A model generated the notes under the pieces. The model ran no database searches and was not told the DNA's origin. It saw only the letters and a list, made by a program, of their open reading frames with translations. Below, in pieces: positions 35,199-48,385 of a DNA stretch of 51,256 nucleotides. How positions within the stretch are numbered: position 1 is the first letter of the stretch; the number at the start of each line of letters is the position of its first letter. Origin of the DNA: Pseudomonadota bacterium (GTDB lineage Bacteria > Pseudomonadota > Gammaproteobacteria > Arenicellales > UBA868); NCBI GenBank assembly GCA_018672825.1, contig JABHUE010000019.1:1-51256 (forward strand). Reading direction: 5' to 3'. The position numbers and the translations under genes were made by a program.

Positions 35199-36928
35199 AT
35201 GCGACTCCCATTTTTCTTACGTTTATCACCAGTTTTATGTTTTTTAAGCTGTTGCCTTTTAGCCCCCAACGTCGTTGCACAACAAACTGATCCGCCTGAA
35301 CTGACCGTTGAAGAGGCAGCAATAGTAAGTCTGAGCAAAGAATTCCATCGGAAACTCGCTCACCTTGAACTCTATGAAAGTGGCGCGCTGGTACTGTCCG
35401 AGGGTGAAGAAGCAGCTTTGCAGTACCGCAGAGACCGACTCGCTCTGGATCTCATATCCGAAACAATCGCCATCGCAGAGGCTGCGACCAATCTCCCAAC
35501 AGAGAACGTCACTCGTCAATCAGTTGAAAAACAGTTACGCGAAAAATTAAATGATCTTGAGCGAAAGGTGATCCACACGCTCGCTCAACACAATATTCAG
35601 ATAAATGAGGCGACGCAAAAACTATCGGATCTTGCCGGTTCCGATCTTTTCCAAGCAAAAGCATACATTAATAGCCTGCAGAAACTTCGCTACCAAACAC
35701 TGAAAACAATGGCGCAAGTCATCCCAACCCTTAACGCGCTGGGAATTCCGACTATTGCTTTCCAACAACAAGCGAAGCTGATTCTCATTCGGCAGGCCGA
35801 ACGCCTCGTAGGCTTGTTGGAGTTTTCTGCAGCGGCAGCCACTCAGATTTCCAACGACAGTGCGGTGGATCCCAACGACACAAATCTCGTCGTGGCACAC
35901 TCGGAAATTCAGAACCGTCATGCGAGAGAGCTCGAACAGCTCTCGGAAATTATCGAGGCTCTAAAACTGGTCGGTGTAAAAACCGATGTCTACCAAGCGA
36001 TTGTGGTCAAACAACGCGGTGTTCTCTCGATTGATATTTTTAAGGGTCGTGTATTCCAGAATATTATTCGCGATTATTGGGACGGCGTTCTTGCCTCCCT
36101 ACAAGAAAATGGGCCGAATGTTGCCCTTAAAGCAATATTTATTCTGCTTATTTTTCTGGGCGCTCGTTGGCTTTCAGTCCTTGCTCGACGAGCCACGAAA
36201 GCTGCGGTGCAACGTTCTTCGAGTGGGCTCTCGCAACTGCATAAAAACGTTCTGATCTCCATCTCAAGCGGTGTGGTCATGAGCGTTGGGATTTTATTAA
36301 TCCTTGGCCAACTCGGAATATCACTTGGCCCAATGCTAGCCGGTTTAGGCATCGCCGGGTTTATTGTTGGCTTTGCTTTGCAGGACTCTCTCGCAAACTT
36401 TGCCGCAGGTGGAATGATCCTGCTTTACAAACCATTCGATGTCGACGACTTTGTTCAAGTTGCGGGACAAGAAGGTTTGGTGAAAAAAATGAGTCTGGTC
36501 AGCACAACCATTAACACTTTTGACAATCAGACATTAATTATTCCCAATAACAAGATCTGGGGAGACGTTATTAAAAATGTCACTGCCCAGCGTGTACGTA
36601 GAGTCGACCTCGAATTTGGCGTCAGTTATAGCTCCGATATAGAACAAGTGGAGCGCATTCTGGCAGAGGTTGTAAAGGAGCATCCCAAGGTGCTCCCTGA
36701 GCCCGAACCTAACATTCGCGTCCAATCTCTTGGCGATTCTTCTGTTAACTTTATCGCCCGTCCGTGGGCTGCCCGAGAAGACGTCTGGAATGTTCGCTGG
36801 GATTTAATTCGGGCCGTTAAATTAAGGTTCGATCAAGAAGGTATCGAGATTCCATTTCCGCAACGCGACATTCACTTGTCGTACTCGGAGCCCTCAATTC
36901 AACAGAAGCTCCGAGAAACGCCAGACCA

Positions 36929-36947
<19 letters not shown>
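35199..36947 (+). CDS. MscS-family mechanosensitive channel with a large periplasmic N domain
   Basis: A 582-residue channel protein. A signal peptide ([23 protein letters not shown]) precedes a helical, probably coiled-coil periplasmic domain of about 280 residues. Membrane helices start near residue 306 ([19 protein letters not shown]) and 350 ([19 protein letters not shown]). The pore helix and beta domain show the MscS core: [42 protein letters not shown] and [16 protein letters not shown]. It should act as a pressure-relief valve in the inner membrane during osmotic downshift. The ATG at 35199 gives a proper signal peptide; the frame from 35118 was rejected. Its 3' end overlaps the convergent phnY gene by 19 bases. 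Confidence 0.93.
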
Positions 36948-40826
<3,879 letters not shown>

Positions 40827-40936
40827 GTTCACACCTCCGAGATTGGGGTTTATCAATTTTCTTCAAAAATTTTTTTCTTGGGGAGATACGAAAATCTCAG
40901 CTGCTGCTAGCAGAGCACCGCTTTAAGCAAAATAGA

Positions 40937-40968
40937 CTTGAGCAACAGTAATCGAACTGTCGCTCAAG
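40937..40968 (-). terminator. Hairpin after the polyamine-type operon
   Basis: A stem of seven bases (CTTGAGC at 40937-40943 with GCTCAAG at 40962-40968), one mismatch, and five more pairs (ACAGT/ACTGT) encloses a six-base loop. On the minus strand it is followed by TCTATTTTGC, a modest T-stretch. It lies 52 bases after the aminotransferase stop and would separate that operon from phnW. Confidence 0.6.
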
Positions 40969-41019
40969 CCTAAAAAGGGGCAATCGCTTCCCTGAGTTTA
41001 ACGCCTTCTGGATACTACA

Positions 41020-42423
41020 TCAGCCATGCCATAGATCTTCTTTAACCAACTCATCCATTGTCGCCTCGATGCTCTCTTGAAGGATGCCAACCATCGTGTC
41101 AATCTGCGAACGATCCAGTATCAGCGGGGGTGACATCACATTCAGGTGCGCGATGGGACGGACAATCAAGCCCTGTTTCTGGCAGTGATTTGCGATTCGA
41201 TCGCCGATTGCAACATCAGGGGCAAACAATTCCTTGGTTGCCTTATTTGCGACGTTTTCAATGCACATCATGAAATGACTGCCTCGAACATCGCCCACAA
41301 TGGGGTACTCGCTTAGAGAGTGCAATTGGGATTCAAAATAAGGACCCACCTCCCGGACATGTCCACAGATGTCCTCTCTTTCCATTATCTCTATATTCTT
41401 GGCGCCTGCAGCACAAACAACTGGATGCCCTGAATACGTAAATCCATGTGTAAAGAGCGCGCCTTCTGACTGTGGCACACTGATCACATCGTAGATTTGA
41501 TCCGAAAGAATCGTCGCCGAAAGGGGTAGATAACCTGAAGAGATACCTTTGGCACAAGTAATCACATCAGGGACAAAGTCGAAAACCGCCTCTGATGCAA
41601 AAAAATGTCCTAACCGGCCAAACCCTGTAACGACCTCATCCGAAATATAAAGAACTTCATATTTATCGCATACTTCACGCGTTCGTCGGTGATATCCGGC
41701 AGGTGGCACGATAACGCCGCCTGCACCCATAATCGGCTCCGCGATAAAACAAGCCACATTTTCAGGGCCGAGCTCCAGTATCTTATTTTCAAGATCTGCG
41801 ACTTTTTCAGTACAGAACTCTTCCTCAGTCATGCCCTCGGGCCTGCGATAGGTATTTGGGGCCGGGATGTGATGAACCAAATCCGGCGCCAAATCAAATC
41901 CTTGGTGATCGAACGTGACGCCGGTCATCGACATCGCTAAATAAGTACTTCCATGATAACCATCCGTGCGGGCAATAATCTTCTTCTTATTCTTCTTCCC
42001 GAGTCGGTTGAAATAAAAGTGAATAATTCGTACCGCCGTATCATTTGCCATAGACCCGCCTGTACCGAAAAAGACGTGATCCAGGCCCGCCGGGGTGAGC
42101 TCCGCGAGCTTTGCCGCAAGCGTCACGGCGGGCGGGGTCGTTATGTGATTAAAAGTCGAGTAGTACGGAATCTGGCGCACCTGATCCGCTATCGCCTGCG
42201 CCATTTCATCATTGCCATACCCGATATTGACGCACCATAGACCGCCAATACCATCAATAAATTTATTGCCGTCAGAATCAAAAACATAGGCGCCGTCGGA
42301 ATGAGACATCACCAGCGAACCCTCATCCCTGAAAGACGCAAAATTCGTCCAAGGATGAATATTGTGATCGATGTCTTTCTGTCGTAGATCCTGCGTGTCG
42401 TATTTTTTTTGTGGCGCGGCCAT
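41020..42423 (-). CDS. Class III aminotransferase, SpuC/omega-transaminase type
   Basis: A 467-residue PLP enzyme close in pattern to SpuC (putrescine/polyamine-pyruvate aminotransferase): IHPWTNFASF, FIDGIGGLWCVNIGYG, VACFIAEPIMGAGGVIVPP, the cofactor Asp in YISDEVVTGFG and the PLP lysine in ITCAKGISSGYLPL. An oddity is GGSMAND where the family nearly always has GSEAN; the Glu to Met change is in the cofactor phosphate region. It is the last gene of the run that starts with the HpaB-type monooxygenase, 66 bases after the acetylpolyamine deacetylase. Together they suggest transamination of a freed diamine. AGGAGA precedes the ATG. Confidence 0.9.
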   Translation of the reverse strand: MAAPQKKYDTQDLRQKDIDHNIHPWTNFASFRDEGSLVMSHSDGAYVFDSDGNKFIDGIGGLWCVNIGYGNDEMAQAIADQVRQIPYYSTFNHITTPPAVTLAAKLAELTPAGLDHVFFGTGGSMANDTAVRIIHFYFNRLGKKNKKKIIARTDGYHGSTYLAMSMTGVTFDHQGFDLAPDLVHHIPAPNTYRRPEGMTEEEFCTEKVADLENKILELGPENVACFIAEPIMGAGGVIVPPAGYHRRTREVCDKYEVLYISDEVVTGFGRLGHFFASEAVFDFVPDVITCAKGISSGYLPLSATILSDQIYDVISVPQSEGALFTHGFTYSGHPVVCAAGAKNIEIMEREDICGHVREVGPYFESQLHSLSEYPIVGDVRGSHFMMCIENVANKATKELFAPDVAIGDRIANHCQKQGLIVRPIAHLNVMSPPLILDRSQIDTMVGILQESIEATMDELVKEDLWHG

Positions 42424-42489
42424 TTTTTATCTCCTGAATTTTATCGACAACGAACTGCTAGAAAACATAGGTTAGCGTTAACCCCGCTA

Positions 42490-43518
42490 TTATGTCTTTT
42501 CAAATCCTTTGAGTACATTAACTGCATTCAACCCGACTTCATCAATATCATATCCACCTTCAAGCACAAAGAGCGTGGGTAAATCTAATGAACCAATCAA
42601 TTCACCCGTCGTCAGGTAATCAGGAGTGGTTAATTTAAAAAAGCTAATCGGATCATTTTCAAAGGTGTCGACCCCTAGCGAGATCACCAGGTACTGAGGC
42701 GCGTAGGATCGAATGTGCCCCATTGCGTCTTCAAGCGCTGCTCGCCACTCGGTAAAAGAAGTGCCTCGGGGCAGCGGATAATTACGATTAAATCCGATCC
42801 CAGCGCCCAAGCCTGTCTCATCAGCGTATCCCAAAAAGTGTGGAAAAGCCTCCTCTGGATCTCCATGCAAGGAACAGAAAAGAACATCGTCGCGCTCGTA
42901 AAAAATATCCTGCGTCCCGTTGCCATGATGAAAATCGACATCGAGGATCGCAACGCGCTCTGCGCCCTGATCTCTAAGGTATTGGGCGGCAATCGCCGCA
43001 TTGTTTAAAAAACAATACCCGCCAAACATATCACGCGCGGCATGATGGCCCGGCGGGCGACACAGCGAAAAGACACCTTTCTCTCCGGAAACAAGTGCTT
43101 TAGCGCCCGTCAATCCCACATCTTTTGAAGCCAAAGCAGCTGCCCACGTGCCCTCCGTAATCGTCGTCTCCGCGGCAAGCGCGTAGTAACCCATCTTGCC
43201 CTCGATAAATCGTGGGACTCGACACTGCATCCGACGGGCAGGCCATACGGAAGCGATTGCTTCACCTTTGTAACCGGTCTGTTTCCACTCTTCCCATGCC
43301 GACTCCAGAAAAGAAACAAAATCAGCATCATGTACCCGAAGCACAGGATCCAAAGGGAAATCATCAGGCGCCTCGACAGGTCCCAAATCTGAATCGCGTA
43401 CTGCTGCGATGACCGTATCGGCCCTTGAAGGTCGCTCAAACGGCTTCACCAATTCGCCGCCATAAAGTTCTGTCTGAGCATCTCGTAGACGATGCTGATC
43501 CGTGTAAATTGTTTTCAT
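42490..43518 (-). CDS. Acetylpolyamine amidohydrolase (class II HDAC-like)
   Basis: A 342-residue zinc deacetylase of the bacterial histone-deacetylase-like group. The sequence follows the acetylpolyamine amidohydrolase of Mycoplana: QTELYGGELVKPFERPSRAD at the start, CRPPGHHAARDMFGGYCFLNN with the paired active-site His, ILDVDFHHGNGTQDIFY with zinc ligands, SLGVDTFENDPISFFKL with the third ligand Asp, and LEGGYDIDEVG with the catalytic Tyr. It removes acetyl groups from N-acetylated putrescine, cadaverine or longer polyamines. The ATG at 43518 has AAGGAG nine bases upstream; the longer frame from 43542 was rejected. It lies between an ArgE-type deacylase and a SpuC-type aminotransferase, in line with a polyamine pathway. 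Confidence 0.93.
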   Translation of the reverse strand: MKTIYTDQHRLRDAQTELYGGELVKPFERPSRADTVIAAVRDSDLGPVEAPDDFPLDPVLRVHDADFVSFLESAWEEWKQTGYKGEAIASVWPARRMQCRVPRFIEGKMGYYALAAETTITEGTWAAALASKDVGLTGAKALVSGEKGVFSLCRPPGHHAARDMFGGYCFLNNAAIAAQYLRDQGAERVAILDVDFHHGNGTQDIFYERDDVLFCSLHGDPEEAFPHFLGYADETGLGAGIGFNRNYPLPRGTSFTEWRAALEDAMGHIRSYAPQYLVISLGVDTFENDPISFFKLTTPDYLTTGELIGSLDLPTLFVLEGGYDIDEVGLNAVNVLKGFEKT

Positions 43519-43559
43519 ATAAATGCTCCTTTCGCCGTTCACACCGCACGGCTCAAAAA

Positions 43560-44762
43560 TTAATCAGTGGGCAATGGTGATTGCTGTAAATGGGTAATGA
43601 TGTTACTGATAAAATTCCAGCACTGCGAAAGCTGGTCTGTCTTAATGTATTCATCTGGTCGGTGCGCCTGCAAAATACTGCCGGGACCGCAGACCACGCA
43701 AGGAATCTTGACCTGATCGCTGAATAGCCCTGCTTCCGAGCCAAAACTGATTTTTTCTGATACGTCGCTACCTAATAACTTTTGGCAAAACCGCACAACC
43801 GCGGCGTCGGCTGGCGTCTGCAGGCCCGGGTATCCTGCAAGGGGTTCGAAAACGATCGAAGTCTCGGGATCAACCTTGTGCATTTGGGGTAACAGCGTTT
43901 GCTCAGCAAATTCCAGAATTTGTTGATGATAATGCTGCGCAGATTCCTCAGGCAGATGTCGAACCTCGAAGCTAAATTCGCACGAATCCGGCACGATGTT
44001 TAAAGCCCTTCCACCCTGGATTGGTCCAACGTGCAACGTGCTATGCGGTACACGATACCCATCATCGATAGGTCCCCGCTCCGGAATATCAGCGTAGACT
44101 CGTCGGATATGGCAAATCAACTCCGCGGCCATTTCTACCGCATTGACCCCCTCAACCGGATAAGCAGAATGTGCGGCACGGCCGCGCACTTTTGCTCGCC
44201 ATCCCTGCTTTCCTTTATGGGCGTTAATTACTTTCATTTCTGATGGTTCACCGATGATGCCCATCAGAGGTGTCACGGGATGATCCCGCAATACATCAAG
44301 CAATCGACGAACCCCGATGCACCCTATTTCTTCATCGTAGGAAAGCGCGATATGAATCGGATTGAGTAACGGCGCCTGTAGCATCTCGGGCACTTTCGCA
44401 AGCACACACGCAATAAACCCCTTCATGTCTGCCGTGCCACGACCATAAAGACGATGATCTTTCTCCACTACTGAAAATGGATCTGTTGTCCAATCCTGTC
44501 CATCAACCGGCACGACATCAGTATGCCCCGACAACATAATACCTCGCCGGTCTTGCGGACCTATCGTTGCATAAAGATTTGCTTTAGCGCCTGACTCATC
44601 ATGCACAATCTGACTGGTGATATTAAAGTCTGCCAAATAATCTTGCACAAACGCAATCAGATCGAGGTTTGAATTCCGACTGGTGGTATCAAAACTGATC
44701 AATCTCTCGAGCAGTGCTATCAATCCGGAATCCAGGGCCGGCGCTTCAGAGGTTGTGCTCAC
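43560..44762 (-). CDS. M20 family deacylase (acetylornithine deacetylase ArgE-like)
   Basis: A 400-residue dizinc amidohydrolase. Metal-site motifs are LSGHTDVVPVDGQDW, YGRGTADMKGFIACVL and YDEEIGCIGVRR with the catalytic Glu; a dimerisation domain follows (GKQGWRAKVRGRAAHSAYP), and the last ligand His is in ILQAHRPDEYI. ArgE itself removes acetate from N-acetylornithine in arginine synthesis, but this copy lies in a catabolic operon and probably cleaves another N-acyl amino acid or amine. It overlaps the DUF1028 gene by four bases upstream and is 41 bases before the acetylpolyamine deacetylase gene. Confidence 0.92.
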   Translation of the reverse strand: MSTTSEAPALDSGLIALLERLISFDTTSRNSNLDLIAFVQDYLADFNITSQIVHDESGAKANLYATIGPQDRRGIMLSGHTDVVPVDGQDWTTDPFSVVEKDHRLYGRGTADMKGFIACVLAKVPEMLQAPLLNPIHIALSYDEEIGCIGVRRLLDVLRDHPVTPLMGIIGEPSEMKVINAHKGKQGWRAKVRGRAAHSAYPVEGVNAVEMAAELICHIRRVYADIPERGPIDDGYRVPHSTLHVGPIQGGRALNIVPDSCEFSFEVRHLPEESAQHYHQQILEFAEQTLLPQMHKVDPETSIVFEPLAGYPGLQTPADAAVVRFCQKLLGSDVSEKISFGSEAGLFSDQVKIPCVVCGPGSILQAHRPDEYIKTDQLSQCWNFISNIITHLQQSPLPTD

Positions 44763-45433
44763 GGATCTCCCGGCACGCCATAAGAAGGCGCAACTTCAGG
44801 GCTTAGGGCGCGATTGAGATAGTCGTTCATTTGCGGCTCATATCGTACCCACAATTCCCGAAGCGCAATAATCGGATCATCCGACCAATCCACTCGCAAA
44901 TCCACCAACGGCCACGACTGCTCTGCAGAGACCAGCAGCGCGGCGGAGTGGGTCGGCCCCTCTTCACCCCCGGCTGAGACACCTGCCTCTAACGACCGCA
45001 ATAGTCTTTCAGCAAGGTGTAAATCTGAATAAGTGGAAAAAGCATCCGTCATTGCGGTTGGAACCGCAGTCGTGGAAAGAAGATTGCCAGCGGCAACGCA
45101 AAAATCCCCGTGCGATACCGCATGAGTGCCCAGGATTTCACTTCCCGTACGCTCTGCAATATTTCCCTGTAAATCAACGGCCGTCACTTGGCGATACTCT
45201 GAAAAAGCGCGGTTATCCATAACTTCAGCCAGTGAATCTGAAGCGCTTGATCCACTCTCCATTAAATCCAGAAGCTGATTGCCAATAGACGGATCCGTTA
45301 TGTTCTGAGTCGCCACTGCGCCTGCGCCTGCTCGAACCCAAGGGCATCGACTTCCGACACTGATACTTGATGTTGTGATCGCAACACCCGCCATAGATGT
45401 GCGCTCACAGACCCCAACGATAGAAAAAGTCAT
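44759..45433 (-). CDS. DUF1028 family protein (Ntn-hydrolase-like)
   Basis: A 224-residue protein with the DUF1028 pattern: TFSIVGVCERTSMAGVAITT at the start, VGSRCPWVRAGAGAVATQN, TAVDLQGNIAERTG, and the central HGDFCVAAGNLL followed by the acidic LVDLRVDWSDDPI near the end. The family has an Ntn-hydrolase-like layout and is often found with peptidases and amidases, but the activity is not established. It overlaps both its neighbours by four bases (PhyH upstream, ArgE-type downstream), so it is firmly part of the operon. A role in amide hydrolysis is a guess. Confidence 0.88.
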   Translation of the reverse strand: MTFSIVGVCERTSMAGVAITTSSISVGSRCPWVRAGAGAVATQNITDPSIGNQLLDLMESGSSASDSLAEVMDNRAFSEYRQVTAVDLQGNIAERTGSEILGTHAVSHGDFCVAAGNLLSTTAVPTAMTDAFSTYSDLHLAERLLRSLEAGVSAGGEEGPTHSAALLVSAEQSWPLVDLRVDWSDDPIIALRELWVRYEPQMNDYLNRALSPEVAPSYGVPGDP

Positions 45434-46308
45434 TGCACAATCTCTCCTGCCGCTTTCTGGCCTTGCAGGCCAAAAAATGAATCATCTGGATACGGCTCAA
45501 GAATTTCCATTGTCCCCTCTCGTAATCGGGCAATGTGAGTCGCCTTGCCCGCAACAATCCGCCGGTAAAAACGAGACGGCACCGCGGGCGGCATTAAGGC
45601 AAAAGCGTCGGCTGCACGATAGTCCGCAATTAGCATTCTGCGATTGCGATCTTTAGACAAATTTGCCCCTCCACCATGAAGCGTCCAGATATCCATTAAG
45701 CAAACATCTCCCGCCTTTCCGATAATACTATCCGCTTTACCATCAAATTGCTCAAAAAGCTTGGGATCCGTCGAGCCAATAAAATTACCATCCTTAAAAT
45801 GGGTATAGCGCTCTTTATGAGATCCTGGGACAATTCTCATGCAACCATTGTCCTCATCCATATCATCCAAAAACAAAAGGAGCGTAACACCATCATCGTT
45901 GGTGTGGGGATCAAAAGGGTGATCGGCATGGTACTCAACCCGAGTACTCCCGCCTGGAAATTTGTTATTCAATTTGCAGTGATGAAAAAAGACATCGGGG
46001 CCAATTAAGTCGGCCACGACCTCGGGCATTTCTCCAAAAAACAGAACCGATTGATAAGCCTCTGAAATATCAACAGGGTTTGCAACACGTCGAAGGCGGG
46101 GATGATCCGAACTATGGCTCTGCTCAAGATCAAAACGGGCCTTACCGTTTGGGGTGTCAAACCCATAGTTCGCGTCATAACTACGGCTTTCCTCCACCCA
46201 GTCGCTCAACTGATCCAGCATCAGCTTTCGAGTTGATTCGGTGATAAGGCCGGGAATCTTCAAGTAACCCTTCGACTTGAACTCTCCCCTCTGTGAGTGA
46301 TTTAGCAT
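45430..46308 (-). CDS. Phytanoyl-CoA dioxygenase (PhyH) family 2OG-Fe(II) oxygenase
   Basis: A 292-residue oxygenase with a double-stranded beta-helix core. Iron ligands are visible as His-x-Asp in EYHADHPFD and the distal His in DIWTLHGGGAN; an Arg in RRMLIADYR is placed to bind 2-oxoglutarate. The MRIVPGSHKERY segment is typical. PhyH enzymes hydroxylate small molecules at unactivated carbons; the substrate here is unknown. It sits 10 bases after the RidA-like gene and overlaps DUF1028 by four bases. A second, distinct PhyH gene occurs at 50037-50858. Confidence 0.92.
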   Translation of the reverse strand: MLNHSQRGEFKSKGYLKIPGLITESTRKLMLDQLSDWVEESRSYDANYGFDTPNGKARFDLEQSHSSDHPRLRRVANPVDISEAYQSVLFFGEMPEVVADLIGPDVFFHHCKLNNKFPGGSTRVEYHADHPFDPHTNDDGVTLLLFLDDMDEDNGCMRIVPGSHKERYTHFKDGNFIGSTDPKLFEQFDGKADSIIGKAGDVCLMDIWTLHGGGANLSKDRNRRMLIADYRAADAFALMPPAVPSRFYRRIVAGKATHIARLREGTMEILEPYPDDSFFGLQGQKAAGEIVQ

Positions 46309-46318
46309 TTTAGTTCCC

Positions 46319-46732
46319 TCAGTCAGGAATTACCGCGGTAACCTCAATCTCAACTACCCATTCCGGGCGCGCCAGTGCCGGGACCACCAGTCCAGTTGAG
46401 CAGGGGAAAACCCCTTTGAGCCACTGCCCCATTTCCTGATACACCGCGTCTCGATATCGGATATCGGTCAAATACACAACGATCCTGCAAATATGATCGA
46501 GATGGCTGCCTGATTCCTCAAGTAGCATTTTGATGTTTGCCATTGCTTTTGCAGTCTGCGCGCCAGCATCTCCGGCATGGAGCGACTCGCGTGTATCAAG
46601 GTCCTGCGCCACTTGGCCACGTAAAAAAACCGAAGTCCCACGCGCCACTACCGCTTGACATAGATCGTTATCGAGCGCTTGCTCAGGATACGTTTCCTTT
46701 GTATTAAAAGGACGGATACGCTCATGGACCAT
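46319..46732 (-). CDS. RidA-like protein lacking the canonical arginine
   Basis: A 137-residue Rid-superfamily protein. The fold pattern is clear (FLRGQVAQD, GAQTAKAMANIKMLLEESG, RIVVYLTDIRYRDAVYQ, VVEIEVTAVIPD). At the place where deaminating RidA proteins have PARxCVE it reads PCSTGLVV, so the substrate-binding Arg is replaced by Ser. It is therefore unlikely to be a 2-aminoacrylate deaminase; such Arg-less subgroups often lie in catabolic operons with unknown activity. The ATG at 46732 has AGGAG nine bases upstream. It follows the HpaB-type monooxygenase by 49 bases and precedes PhyH by 10. Confidence 0.9.
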   Translation of the reverse strand: MVHERIRPFNTKETYPEQALDNDLCQAVVARGTSVFLRGQVAQDLDTRESLHAGDAGAQTAKAMANIKMLLEESGSHLDHICRIVVYLTDIRYRDAVYQEMGQWLKGVFPCSTGLVVPALARPEWVVEIEVTAVIPD

Positions 46733-46781
46733 AATCAAAATCTCCTGTGATTTATTTTTTCAAAAATTATCAGCTTACCGA

Positions 46782-48251
46782 TTAAGCAGTTGCTTTTTTC
46801 TTTTCAGGCTTGACTCGATCAGATAAGTTCGCAGAGTGTTGGACAAAATCCAGAGCATTGTCCCAATCGAAATTCCGGTACACCGCGCCAAGGTGTGCAA
46901 ACGGTGGCGACTGGGCGAATAACTGAAACGTGAGTCGATGTCCAGCATAATCAGAATTCAATAAATCCCTTGCGTAAGCGAGAAGTTTCCGACGGTCTTC
47001 TGCCACCCAGTCATCATTAATGGAATAAAACTTATCAAGCCAGGGACCGCTCTCCTGATCAGAAAAACAAGCGAAGTCTGGTGTCACGCAGATTTGTCCA
47101 CCGCATAGCTCACGGGCAATATGCATCATCGCAGGCAGGTTGGAACACGCATGAACCCGACCGGTCAGCAACAACGACTGATTTGGCATCAATAAATCGT
47201 TTGGGCTCTTTTCTGCCATCGCAATCGCGGCCGTAAGATGGGCGTTGATCCCTTCCCGGTACACCGCTAGCTGTGACAGCTTCTCCTGCACCGCTTGCTG
47301 TTTATCCAAGCCTGTCTGGCGTACATTGAAAAGTGCTGCACCAATCATCATGTCGGCGTACTTCAAGATACGCTGAACAAATGCAAACGCTGAATAGCGA
47401 TGAAGCGTCGCTCGGATAAAAACGGCGGCTTTCGTGTGCCGGTAAAAAAGAACGTTCTCCCAGGGAATCAGCACGTTATCAAAAATGACTAACGAGTCGA
47501 TTTCATCAAAGCGATTTGACAGCGGGTAATCTTCTTTTGGTGCGCGCCCGGCAAAACCGGTTCGACAAATCATTCGGATACCCGGCGACCCCAGATCGCA
47601 AATAAAGCCTACTGCATAATCAGAGTACGCCTCGTTGCCCCAATTCGCGATGGTCGGTTTCGTGAAGGCCTGATTAGCGTAAGCTGCGGCCGTTTCAAAT
47701 TTTGCGCCTCTAACCACAATTCCCTCATCAGTTTCTTTGACGACATGCAACAACATGTCAGGATCCTGATCCTGTGGTGCTTTCGACCGGTCCCCCTTGG
47801 GATCCGTGTTTGCTGAAACATGAAAAGGATCTTGATCAATCACTTTATGAATGTGATTTTTTATATTTTTAGAAAACTGTGGATCAACCTGATTCAGAAC
47901 ATCTTGGCCATCATAAAGAGACCACATCTCACCCACGGTCTCATCGCCCACTCGTGTAACCACGCCGCCGATTTCATCAAAGATCGCATCGGTAGAAGCA
48001 CGTTTCTCGCTCCAATCATTCTGCGAATAAGGCAGCTTTAATCCAATCGAATACTGCTCGCCAACGTCATCACGATAGACCATCTTTGAGGCAGTTGCCG
48101 CCTCGTGCTGCATGTCGTAAATCCGGGCCCGAATATCAACCAGCGGCTTAAACATAGGGTGAGTCGTCACATCAGGCACTTTTTCACCATTTATGAACAC
48201 CTCACGCCCGTCGCGAATTGAATCGCGATACTCATCTCCCGTCCTGATCAT
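46782..48251 (-). CDS. HpaB-family FADH2-dependent monooxygenase (4-hydroxyphenylacetate 3-hydroxylase type)
   Basis: A 489-residue oxygenase subunit, first gene of the operon. It begins MIRTGDEYRDSIRDGREVFINGE, typical of the family, and shows the acyl-CoA-dehydrogenase-like layout with HVVKETDEGIVVRGAK, the flavin/substrate region GFICDLGSPGIRMICR, DNVLIPWENVLFYRH and the C-terminal RELCGGQICVTPDF. Members ortho-hydroxylate phenols such as 4-hydroxyphenylacetate using FADH2 from a separate reductase; others act in natural-product tailoring. No HpaC-type flavin reductase lies in the window. Its divergent neighbour is a LysR regulator, and AGGGAGAG precedes its ATG. The combination with polyamine enzymes downstream hints at a phenol-amine conjugate substrate, which is inference. 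Confidence 0.92.
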   Translation of the reverse strand: MIRTGDEYRDSIRDGREVFINGEKVPDVTTHPMFKPLVDIRARIYDMQHEAATASKMVYRDDVGEQYSIGLKLPYSQNDWSEKRASTDAIFDEIGGVVTRVGDETVGEMWSLYDGQDVLNQVDPQFSKNIKNHIHKVIDQDPFHVSANTDPKGDRSKAPQDQDPDMLLHVVKETDEGIVVRGAKFETAAAYANQAFTKPTIANWGNEAYSDYAVGFICDLGSPGIRMICRTGFAGRAPKEDYPLSNRFDEIDSLVIFDNVLIPWENVLFYRHTKAAVFIRATLHRYSAFAFVQRILKYADMMIGAALFNVRQTGLDKQQAVQEKLSQLAVYREGINAHLTAAIAMAEKSPNDLLMPNQSLLLTGRVHACSNLPAMMHIARELCGGQICVTPDFACFSDQESGPWLDKFYSINDDWVAEDRRKLLAYARDLLNSDYAGHRLTFQLFAQSPPFAHLGAVYRNFDWDNALDFVQHSANLSDRVKPEKKKATA

Positions 48252-48385
48252 TTGGGTCTCTCCCTTCTGAGAATATGCTTAATCCAAGCCTAAACTGATT
48301 TATCCAGACTTATTGGAACCTACTTTTGCGGATTTACTTACCCATGTAAAATATGGTTTTAAGATCATTTGAATAGATTTTTCTT
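48252..48385. promoter_or_regulatory. Divergent LysR/operon control region
   Basis: The 134-base spacer between the HpaB-led operon and its presumed LysR regulator. An imperfect palindrome CCAT-N7-ATGG lies at 48342-48356, about 30 bases before the LysR ATG, in an AT-rich stretch. It is a candidate operator. No perfect T-N11-A LysR box or strong -35/-10 pair was seen. Confidence 0.4.

Noticed and set aside
41020-42423. PbfA, a phosphonate-specific class III PLP lyase, because phnW follows
   Set aside because: The N-terminal half and cofactor region follow SpuC-type aminotransferases closely, a hairpin separates it from phnW, and it lies in an operon with acetylpolyamine deacetylase.
43560-44762. 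Assigning the M20 deacylase to arginine biosynthesis as argE
   Set aside because: The operon context is catabolic, and no other arginine synthesis gene is near; the family alone does not fix the substrate.
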